A stretch of DNA of 64,000 bases. It comes from Adiantum capillus-veneris. Taxonomy: Eukaryota; Streptophyta; Polypodiopsida; Polypodiales; Pteridaceae. The translations under genes and the position numbers were made by a program. The stretch lies in contig CM043963.1 of NCBI GenBank assembly GCA_014529385.2, positions 77,611,412 to 77,675,411 of the forward strand. Reading direction: 5' to 3'. The notes beneath the pieces are model-generated. The model was not told where the DNA came from. It saw only the letters and a list, made by a program, of their open reading frames with translations, and did no database searches. This document shows, in pieces, positions 47,583-56,989 of the stretch. The first letter of the stretch is position 1; the number at the start of each line of letters is the position of its first letter.

Positions 47583-47775
47583 ATACGAAGAGGTGATCTA
47601 ATGAAAATCAAGTTGCTCCACAAGACCATGGCCAAATTCAGTAAGACGTACGGGTCTATAAGGTTCCTGATGCTAGGGGTCCTTCCCACCCTTGTGGTTT
47701 CAGACATCACCTCCGCCAAAGCTTGTCTGAGCGACGCAAATGGCAAAGTCTTCTGTAACCTACCATCCTCGGAGG
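47583..47775 (+). pseudogene. Cytochrome P450 N-terminal fragment
   Basis: LLHKTMAKFSKTYGSIRFL, then LGVLPTLVVSDITSAKACL and a KVFCNLPSS end, follows the pattern of the N-terminal part of plant P450s (first helix, the YGP-like turn, beta-1 strands and the F-x-x-R-P-like region). About 62 residues are kept. There is no membrane anchor, I-helix, ExxR or heme cysteine nearby. It is a fragment, either captured by an element or left from a host gene. Confidence 0.55.
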
Positions 47776-48429
47776 TCACGCCCAGAGTCACACACCATAC
47801 TATAATATGTGTTCTCCATTGTGTGAAGACTAGCTTTTCTCATAAGGTACTTCATATAATAACTTGTACTTACTTATGTTTCTCTATCAGCATAATCAAC
47901 ACAGTCTATCAGTGTGATCAATTTTGTTTTATTCACATGCCAAAATTAATTGTGTTATAGCACGCTGACAATCAACAGGTTCCTTAAGCTTTGATCTCTT
48001 ATAGTTTGGCTAGTTTGCTCACAGTGTTAGTGAAAATACTGTTGTAGTTATTGTAGCCCTACAATAAGTAATTATAAATATCACACATTAATAACATTAA
48101 CAAGAAATATTTCTATAGGTGCCGAGTCAAAATTATTGGTATAAAAGTGCATCGTATTTTTTATTTTTACTCTCTTACTAGTTAGGTATACATTTTTAAA
48201 TCATACTATTTTTGCATAACCATAATAGGAATCAACATATTTTTTTCCTCAAACTAATGGTTATACTTTCATTGCTCACCTATATATGATTTTGTTTTTG
48301 AAAATCGTGTAGCTTCGCTGATTAGCAAAGACGCTTTTCTCAACCTCATCCATGTAGTCCTATCTCACAATGATTTTATTTAAAAAATATATCTCAATTC
48401 AACCGGTATACTTCAAACCCTCGCACAAA
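47776..48429. other. AT-rich stretch, nothing recognised
   Basis: No gene, repeat or RNA feature was recognised. Confidence 0.4.
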
Positions 48430-48539
48430 TAATTACACAAAAAACCGGCCACCCCCCTTTCCCCGTAGTCACCAAAATAATCATCGCCCACAACACAATT
48501 CCGCCACTCCACCCACACACACTGCACCTCAAATTTCAA

Positions 48540-49279
48540 ACACACATCCCAACCCCCTTGCACGTCATAATGGTGTTCGGTGCTTCAAATGCTGCCAATA
48601 CGGCCATGTTGAAGCCAACTGCACCAACAATCGTCCACACGGACCTCGCCAACCCACAGCTCGCATACACAACATCGAAGATGAATCAGAACGCCTAGAC
48701 GACACCATGGCTGATTGGACAGCCGTAACACCACCTCACATACCAGGTACGCCAATTTCAATTCATGCTTTCCTCCGTCAGAAAGGCAAAATTCAAAATT
48801 CAAGTGTGTCTATTTTACACGATGATGGTAGTTCACACGATTTTATTTCTGAAAAATTGGTACGAAAATTGAATTTAACCACCACACCATTTGCATACAA
48901 AGTTAAATGTGCTTTTCAAGGTACTAGGTACAATGGCACACGTGAAATTAAATCTCTCAAACTTACCATTGGTGATTACACAAAACATCGTGATTTTTTA
49001 ATTGCACCATTGCAATCCACCGATATCATTTTGGGCATGCCTTTTCGATACCAACATAATCCACACATTGACTATCGCACACACACAATGAATTTCACTT
49101 TCAATGGCAAATCTATTTCACTTTCTGCTGATGCATCACTTGCTATGTTTCCTTTGATATCACACACACAAGCAAAACGTGCACTACGAAAGGATGACAA
49201 AGCATACATGATATTTGTTACTGAAGTGGAGCACACACAATCATCTCTCTCTCACACACATAATGATTTCCTCTCATAG
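48540..49279 (+). pseudogene. G3 gag zinc knuckle and protease
   Basis: CFKCCQYGHVEANC is a CCHC knuckle near 48575. The protease follows: VSILHDDGSSHDFISEKL (normally a D-S/C-G triad) and STDIILGMPFRYQHNP. A TAG at 49277-49279 ends the frame before the RT. Confidence 0.8.
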
Positions 49280-50312
49280 TATAATGATTGCTTTGTGGAT
49301 GATTACCCCCCTCACCTCCCACCCTCTCGTGGTGACTTAGATCATAAAATTGAAATTTTTCCAGGCTCACAACCTCCACACAGAGCACCATGTAGACATA
49401 GTCCCTTGCACCAACAAGAAATCCAAAAACAAATCACCGAACTCCTAGATAAGGGCCTCATCCGTCCTAGTGCATCCCCTTTTGGTGCCCCAGTTCTCCT
49501 AGTCCAAAAGAAAAAAAAACTTTTCGCATGTGCATAGACTACCGTGCATTAAACAAGGTGACTGTCAAAAACCGCTATCCCATCCCACGTATAGACGACC
49601 TCCTAGATTGCTTACGCGGAGCGAAACTGTTTAGCAAAATTGACTTGAAATTAGGATACCATCAATTCCATATGCACCCTAACGATATTTTTAAAACTGC
49701 ATTTGGTACCCAATCTGGTCTTATGAGTTTATTGTCTTACCGTTTGGTCTCACAAATGCACCTGCCTTATTTGCTAGGATGATGAATTTTTTTTTTCTTG
49801 ATTATCAAGACTTTGTTATTGTGTTCTTTGATGAAATTTTGATTTTTAGTCGTGATGAGCACGAACACAAAAATCACCTGCATATTGTCTTTGAGTTATT
49901 GCGTGACCACCAGTTGTTTGCAAACCCAGACAAAAGTACATTTTTTCAAACACACATTGACTATTTAGGCCACATAGTCTCAGAAAAAGGTATATCTGTT
50001 GACCCTCAAAAGATTGACACTATTAAAACATGGCCTACCCCCAAATCCGTGCATGACATAAAATCCTTTTTAGGTTTAGCAGGCTTTTATCGAAAATTTG
50101 TCAAAAACTTCTCACACATTGCATCACCAATGACCACTCTACATCGTCAAAAAGTACCATTCAATTGGAGCCCCACACAACAAAAATCATTTGACACTCT
50201 CAAGTATCTCCTTACACATACCTCCATCCTACAATTACCCGACTTCACACAACCCTTCTTTGTAGTTGTCACAGACGCGAGTGGCTCAGGCATAGGCGTA
50301 GTCTTAATGTAA
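49280..50312 (+). pseudogene. G3 reverse transcriptase
   Basis: [17 protein letters not shown], a one-base shift in the A run near 49515, [33 protein letters not shown], a second shift near 49715, then LPFGLTNAP in the new frame and VFFDEILIF near 49825. The catalytic box has E in place of the second D. The connection domain ends with TDASGSGIG and an in-frame TAA at 50310-50312. Confidence 0.88.
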
Positions 50313-51040
50313 AATGATCACCCGCTTGCGTATGAAAGTCGAAAACTCAAACCATCTGAAACCAAATACAACACATACAATAAAGAATTGCTAGCCGTGG
50401 TCCATGCTCTGGACACGTGGAAACACTATCTTATGGGCTCCGAAGTTCTAATCAAGACTGACCAACAGGCCATTAAACATCTTCTGACTCAATCCACCAT
50501 TTCTGACCGTCATATCCAATGGGCCGGTTTCATTCAAAATTTCCATCCTATGATACAATACCAACCAGGAAAAGCGAATGTAGTAGCAGACGCATTAAGT
50601 AGAAAACCTGAAGTAAATGTACTCTCTGTTACTCGTTCATGTGTCTTCGATAAAATCAAGCATGTTTATTTGAATCACATTTCTGTGAGTGATGTGCAAT
50701 CTTTTCATTGTATGCCTAACAGATATGCTAACGATCCACATTTTTCACGTGCTTGGTTTGAAATAACTCACAATAATGGCCTTCCCTATGAACACTACAC
50801 ATTGGCAAATGGTTATCTTTATTTTCAGCAAAAGCTATGCATCAGAACACCCTTCAAGGAACTAGCAATGACTGAAATGCATGCACCACCATGTATGGGT
50901 CACCGAGGAATTCAATCCACACTCGAGCATGTCAAGATCATTTTTTTTTGGCCTGGAATGAAGCACGATATCACAAAATTTGTTTCAGAATGTTTGATAT
51001 GTCAACATTAGGAGAAATATGAACCTTGCATGGGCCTTGT
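50313..51040 (+). pseudogene. G3 RNase H end and integrase zinc finger (truncated)
   Basis: After the TAA the frame goes on with LAYESRKL and ELLAVVHALDTWKHYL, IKTDQQAIKHL, then GKANVVADALSRK, the RNase H end. The integrase HHCC finger is complete (GHRGIQSTLEHV, then CLICQH). It stops at 51009-51011, and recognisable gypsy sequence ends by about 51040; the catalytic core is missing. Confidence 0.85.
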
Positions 51041-51616
51041 AAGGAATCCTAATTTTTAGGGATTAAGGCTAATGTTGTGTGGGGTTTAGGGGGCAAGGGC
51101 ATTGAAGAAGGTAGTTTTGAGTAGGCTTTTCTAGCCTTTTTTTTAGACAAATGTAGGATGTGGACCTAAAGGGTTGCTTTCTCTCTCTAGCTTTTTTTAA
51201 AGTGAAGGAAGCATAGGGGTGTGTCCGCATCAGCAATTCCGTGGGTCAAAAAGAGTCAAAATTTGACTTTTTTAAAAAAAATTCATTTTTATTTGTTTTT
51301 TACTTAAAACTCCCTCCCAACATATATACATATCCAAAAATCATTTTTGGACCCATTTTTTAACCCACAAGCTTAGAAAGTCCATTTTTTCAAAAATCTT
51401 TTCCCCCAAAAAGTAATAAACATTTTCTTATCTCCTCCTCCTCCCTCCTCCCTCCTCTCTCCCTCTCCCTCTCCTCTCCCTCTCTGCCCCTACCTTCCTC
51501 CTCCTCCCCAATCTCTCCCTCCCCCCCCTCCCTCCTTCTCTCCTCCCATCCTCATCGGCCTCTCTACCCTTCCCCCTCTATCTTTTCATCATTTGCTTCC
51601 TCACGCAACAGCTTCC
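51041..51616. promoter_or_regulatory. Upstream region and CT-rich 5' leader of the transposase-like gene
   Basis: Between the end of G3 and the ATG at 51617 lies about 575 bp. The last 170 bp (51430-51600) are CT-rich, like many plant 5' leaders. The left end of the mobile unit, if there is one, should lie near 51040; no terminal repeat was identified. Confidence 0.4.
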
Positions 51617-51795
51617 ATGGTGCTCACGGACATCACAAATGGTTTGCTTCCACCACCATGTACTCCGCACACCAAAAGCATACATATTCGCTTACCCACG
51701 GCATTTGCACCGAAGACCACTAGTGAGGGTGATCAAAGATCATCACAGGAACGTCGCACCGCTTGTGAGACCAATGTTGACATTTGGGTGGATGG

Positions 51796-52147
51796 TGTAA
51801 AGAATGAGGATGCAAGAGAGCTACACAAGACAAGCACAAAGCACACAGAGATGGAAAGCTTATTCTTCTTTTTTACAGAAAAGAGAGTACAAAATGATTA
51901 AGAGCTAAAGCTGAAAAGTAGCACATATGTACATGCGGTCACTAAGTGTGAACTCGCTAGAAGCGTACTAGGCTGGAACTATAAGTGTAGTCCATTTGTA
52001 GGCTGGAACTATAAGTGTAGTCCATTTGTAGAATCACTGACAGAGATCCTCCGTGTCGGTCACCTAACGCGCCAGTGAGTAAATGCCGTAAGCGGCCAAG
52101 ACCCGTAGTGGATGCCAGCTCAAGGTGTAGAGCTCGACATCTCAACA
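51796..52147 (-). repeat. C2 3' LTR with an internal 30 bp duplication
   Basis: Partner of 56669-56989. A 30 bp unit (ggctggaactataagtgtag...) is doubled at 51971-52000 and 52001-52030; the other LTR has it once, which explains the length difference. Confidence 0.95.
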
Positions 52148-52160
52148 CTCCCCCTCGAGC
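52148..52160 (-). other. C2 polypurine tract
   Basis: Minus strand CTCGAGGGGGAG lies directly before the TGTTGAG that opens the 3' LTR. Confidence 0.85.
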
Positions 52161-54341
52161 TCTGCATGTCACAGAGTCCAAGCATAGTCCGAAAACGTCG
52201 AAGCTTCTCAGCTCCGAGGGCCTTGGTAAAGATATCCGCTATCTGCTCCTTTGTGCTGATGTAGACCAAGTGATGTCGCCTGCCAACACTCGCTCTCGAA
52301 CGTAGTGGTAATGGACCTCTATGTGTTTGGTCCTGGCATGGAACATTGGGTTCCTAGCCAATTGCATGCTGCTGAGGTTGTCACAATGGATGAAAATCTG
52401 CTGGTCCACCTGCACTCCCAAGTCCTCAAGTAATGTACGTAGCCAAGCTACCTCGCATGCCGCAACTGCTGCACCTCTGTACTCGGCCTCTGTGCTCGAT
52501 AAAGCAACCGTAGGCTGCTTTTTGCTGCTCCAAGTAACAGCAGCACTCCCAAAAGAGAACATGAAGCCACTCGTAGATCTCCTATCAACAATGCTACCTA
52601 CCCAATCTGCATCTGTATACCCATACAATGCTAATGGTGCATCTGCTGCATAGAACAATGCGTAGTCAAGAGTACCTTGCACATACCTAAGTGTGCGTCG
52701 TACTCCATCCAAATGTGGCTTCCTCGGAAGCTGCATGAACTGACTCTCCAAGCCTACTGTGTAGCTCAAGTCTGGCCTCGTGATAGTCAAGTAGATTAGA
52801 CTACCCACCATCTTCCTGTACATATTGACATCCTCAAAAACATCACCCTTCTCTGCACTCAGCTTTGCATTCACATCCAAGGGAATAGAAATTGGCTTAC
52901 AATCAGCCATACCATACTTTGACAACATGTCCAAAGCATACTGTCTCTGTGATAGCCATACACCCTCTGGAGTCCTGATCACCTCAATGCCAAGAAAGTA
53001 GCGCAACTCGCCTAAATCTTTCATTTCAAACTCCTGTTTGAGGAGACCCTTCACATGGTCAATCTCCATAGCATTGTCACCAACAATAATAAGGTCATCT
53101 ACATATATGGTAATGACCACAATCCCCACATAACTCTCACGTACATAGAGTGAATGATCAGCATGAGCTCTCCTAAAACCAATACTGACAAGATACTTGG
53201 CAATCTTGTCATACCATGCTCTAGAGCCCTGCTTCAAACCATACAAAGCTTTGAGAAGTCTGCATACATAATCTGGGTAACCTGGATCGACATAACCAGG
53301 TGGCTGATCCATATACACTTCCTCTTGCAACTCACCATTCAAGAAGGCATTCTTTACATCCATTTGATGCATAATCCATCCTCTAGATGCAGCCACTGCT
53401 ATGACAGCTCTCACAGTCGTCATCTTTGCCACTGGAGCAAAGGTCTCCTCATAGTCTATGCCATACGTCTGTGCATAACCCTTTGCGACCAGCCTTGCCT
53501 TGTGACGCTCAATGTTACCATCAGCCTTATGCTTGGTTTTATACACCCATTTACAGCCAATAGCTTTCTTGCCACTTGGCAATGGCACCAACTCCCATGT
53601 GCCGTTTGCTTCCAATGTAGCCATCTCTTCATTCATTGCATCATCCCAATGCACATTTCCAACTGCATCCTCAAAACATGTGGGCTCCACATCCTGTATC
53701 ACCTTAGCCATGTAGGCTTGGTGATGCGCTAGATACCCATCATAAGTCAATTTTTGAACTGGATTTCTGACTCTATTAGATCTGCGCGGTCCTGGGTCAC
53801 TCCTTTGCCCTCTAGCATCTTCTTGTACTTTCCTTACACCAGGTGTCCTGACATCCGGAATTCCAAATTCCTCATCAAGACTTTGTTCAGAACCATCTGA
53901 ATCCATGTCTACATGTAAAAAACCTAATGATGCATCAGCCATAAAGGGAGGTTCATCAACCTTTTCCTTTCCTTTTCGTGATACATTCCCTGTACCTGTT
54001 GGTGGAGTAACCTGCGTACGTAGTCTACCATTCCATGGTTTCTCAACAGAGCCATGAGAAGAGTACTCTTGTGGTCCACTCAAAACCTGTGATTGCGGCC
54101 TCACATTTTGTACAACCACATCATCTTTTACATCAGCCCCAATAGTGCCATGTGCATTACTGTACCAGCTGCTCATCTCATCAAAGACTACATCTCTGCT
54201 CACTCGTAATTCTCGTGTAGTAGGATTGTAGCACCTGTACCCCTTTTGTTCAAGGGAATATCCCACAAGAATACATTTCTCTGCTCTAGGATCCAATTTC
54301 CTACGCAACTCATCTGGTACATGCACGTAAGCAGCATCCAA
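52150..54341 (-). pseudogene. C2 reverse transcriptase and RNase H
   Basis: A 700-codon frame (52239-54341) includes the end of integrase, RT and RNase H. RT motifs are intact: CKWVYKTKHKADGNIERHKA, ETFAPVAKMTTVRAV, MDVKNAFLNGELQEEVYM, LYGLKQGSRAWY and the catalytic IYVDDLIIVG. RNase H has GYTDADWVGS, SSTEAEYRG and HCDNLSSMQLARNP. One missing base near 52275 shifts the last 30 or so codons (ISTKEQIADIFTKALG in the other frame), which run to the polypurine tract. It is the least damaged enzyme in the window. Confidence 0.93.
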
Positions 54342-55462
54342 ACACTTTCAAGTGTGCCAAATCAGGCTTTGTACCTGTAAACTTTTCCTCAGGGGTTACA
54401 TCATGCACCGCAGCTGTAGGTGTCCTGTTCATAATGTACACAACTGTATTTACGGCTTCAGCCCAGAAATGATGAGGCATGTTCTTCTCATTCATCAATG
54501 CACGTGCAACCTCTGCAATGTGCCTGTTTTTCCTTTCTACCATGCATTCACAGAAAATTTGAAAAATCATTGGAGAAGTACTCTCCCCCTCCATCTGACC
54601 TCAATGTCTTGATTTGCATATCTGTCTCCTTCTCAATCATGACTTTGAAGTCTTGAAAGTGACCAAACACTTCACTTTTGTTACGCATGAAGTAGACCCA
54701 TACTTTCCTTGTATGGTCATCAATGAAAGAGACATAATACCTGCAACCATGTATACTTGCAGTATCGGTTGGACCCCAAACATCTGTGTGCACCACCTCA
54801 AGTGTCTTTTTACATACATTGCACTCATGTGGAAATGAGCCCTTTGACTGTTTTCCAAACTGGCGTGCTGCACACACTTTATGCATTCCATCCACCTTGA
54901 ATTTGGGCAAACCTTTTACAATCTGATTTGATTGCATGCTGCGTAATCTCTGCTCATTGACATGGTCAATGCGTTTGTGCCAAATGTCAACATCAGCCAC
55001 AACACCTGTGCCCTGTGCAAATAATGCAGCTTTCACCTCAGGCATGTCTACATTCAGCGTAAACATTCTGCCCACACATTTGCCCTCTGTGATCAGCTTA
55101 CAACCATTCTGGAAATCTTCTACATAACAGCCATTTGGATTGAAGCGAACCTGCAAACCCTGCTCAACCATTTGTCCAACAGAAACAAGATTCTTTGTAA
55201 TGTTTGGGACATGAAGTACATCTGCTAAGTACTTTGATTTCCCACTCTTCGTATTTAGGGGTATGTCCCCTACATGAGCAATGGGGTGAGCTGTGTCATC
55301 TCCTGTCTGCACATAGCCTGACACATCTGGTTTGCGCATATCTCTAAACCACTCTCCACGAGACGTCATGTGATTAGAGGCACCTGAATCCACATACCAA
55401 ACATCATCTTGGGTGGAATTCTCTGCAGTCATTGTATTCATTACATGCTGCATAACAAACAT
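54310..55462 (-). pseudogene. C2 protease and integrase (small deletion, frameshift)
   Basis: The protease has WYVDSGASNHMTS with an intact D-S-G. The integrase zinc finger (WHKRIDHVNEQRL...CAARQFGKQ) and core follow: VHTDVWGPTD, FIDDHTRKVWVYF, LRSDGGGEYFSND. After SNF the sequence jumps to CECMVERKNRHIAEVARAL. About 20 residues that normally separate these blocks are missing and the frame changes at about 54556, so D-D-35-E spacing is lost. A one-base insertion near 54340 leads into the RT frame. Confidence 0.88.
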
Positions 55463-56416
55463 GCGCTCGTTTTTACTGTCATCTGCATCTCTGCTAGTAG
55501 ATGCATAGTTGCCTTGTTCTCTCTTTCCACTTGCTTTTCCCTTTGGACAGTCACGTGATATGTGACCTCTTTCACCACAAGTCCAACATTCTCTGCTATC
55601 TGGAGTATGTTGCTGCCTGCTTGATCCTGCACCACGACCTCTTTGACTCCCCTTGCCTTGAGACTGGTTTCCCCTGCCACCTATATTGTTTTGATTTGAT
55701 TGACCTTACAGAAATTGGCCCCTGCAACCCCTTGGGCCTCGACCACGACCTCTACCTCTACCTCTGTTGGAGTTAGAATAGAAGGCCTGTTCAGAATTAT
55801 TTCTGCCATGAGAAGAAGATGTGTCAAGGTTCTTCTCCTCAAGAATAAGCATAGAAATCAAATCTTGGAACACGGGGATGTCGTCTCTTGTATTCATGGA
55901 AGACCTAAAATGTACATACTCATCTCCTAGACCATCCAAGCATGCACGGACAATGTCATCGTCTTCCACTGAGACTTTAATAGATCCAAGAGCCTCAATG
56001 ATACTCTTGATCTTCAAGGCATAATCATTGATTGAGAGGTTGTTCCTCTTGACCTGATTTAGCTCCGACTTTAGTTGAAGCTTCTTGGCCTTGGTGTTCA
56101 CCTCGAACACTCTGCCTAAGTTTCTCCATGCAATGGCGGGGGTTTCAACATCCTGTAGATAGCCCATCATGCCATCTGTGATGCTCATAGAAAGCCAATA
56201 CATCACTTTGCTCTAGCTTTGTTGCCAGTCCCTCAAAGCTTTCCTTTGTTCTGCTGTAGCATTTGCCTCGGGAATCTCTGGTTCCTTTTCATTGTCTCCT
56301 TCTACATAGTCCCAATAACCTTTTCCTTTTAGGAAATTTGTTATTCTGAACTTCCATGCAGGGTAGTTATTTTTCTCAAGCTTCTCAGTAACAATCTGAC
56401 TGAAACCGTCAGACAT
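55463..56416 (-). pseudogene. C2 gag
   Basis: MSDGFSQIVTEKLEKNNYPA opens at 56416, followed by a copia gag core (YWLSMSITDGMMGYLQ, AWRNLGRVFE, LKSELNQVKRNNLSINDY), a glycine/arginine-rich stretch and a CCHC knuckle CWTCGERGHISRDC near 55590. Two in-frame stops, TAG at 56213-56215 and TAA at 55706-55708, interrupt an otherwise continuous frame that joins pol. Confidence 0.9.
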
Positions 56417-56656
56417 CTTGAAGCACTAAGACAAAATAGCTGCAATCTGCAAAAACCTGCAAATCTGCTGAACCTGCTATCGTGGTACCTGTAACGCTTT
56501 CTACATTCAACGAGTGTCCACAATCAAGCGTACATACAACCACTGTACTTGTACAATAAATCTCTGTATACTGCACTTTGGAGACCTGTTCAAAAACTTG
56601 TGCGAACGAAGGGATTGTGATGCTCTTGCTCTCTTAGCCTCTCTTGCCTGCACCAG

Positions 56657-56668
56657 GCTCTGATACCA
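56657..56668 (-). other. C2 primer-binding site (initiator Met)
   Basis: Minus strand TGGTATCAGAGC follows the 5' LTR without a gap. Confidence 0.93.
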
Positions 56669-56989
56669 TGTAAATAATGAGGATGTAAGAGATCTACACA
56701 AGACAAGCAAAAAGCACACAGGGATGGAAAGCTTCTTCTTCTTCTTTACAGAAAAGAGAGTACAAAATGACTAAGTGCTAAAGCTGAAAAGTAGCACATA
56801 TGTACATGCGGTCACTAAGTGTGAACTCGCTAGAAGCGTACTAGGCTGGCACTATAAGTGTAGTCCAGCTATAGAATCACTGGCAGAGATCCTCCGTGTC
56901 GGTCACCTAACGCGCCAGTGAGTAAATTCCGTAAGCGGCAAGACCCGTAGTGGATGCCAGCTCAAGGTGTAGAGCTCGACATCTCAACA
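56669..56989 (-). repeat. C2 5' LTR
   Basis: 321 bp partner of 51796-52147. Confidence 0.95.

Larger units (their letters stand above)
48430..51040 (+). mobile_element. G3: truncated Ty3/gypsy element
   Basis: Coding runs from a gag zinc knuckle to the integrase zinc finger on the plus strand. No LTR was found, gag is mostly missing at the left and the integrase core is absent at the right. The order and motifs fit a chromovirus-like gypsy element. The right break lies just before the upstream region of the transposase-like gene. Confidence 0.85.
51796..56989 (-). mobile_element. C2: complete Ty1/copia element, 5,194 bp
   Basis: LTRs of 352 bp (51796-52147) and 321 bp (56669-56989) share TGTAAA...CTCAACA ends on the plus strand. 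The target duplication GATGG flanks it (51791-51795, 56990-56994). An initiator-Met primer site lies inside the right LTR and a polypurine tract inside the left one. Gag-pol was one frame on the minus strand and now has a few breaks. It is inserted in the first coding exon of the transposase-like gene. The high LTR similarity and few breaks suggest it is one of the youngest insertions here. Confidence 0.95.

Noticed and set aside
53154-53732. 192-codon plus-strand frame
   Set aside because: Antisense to the well-supported C2 reverse transcriptase.
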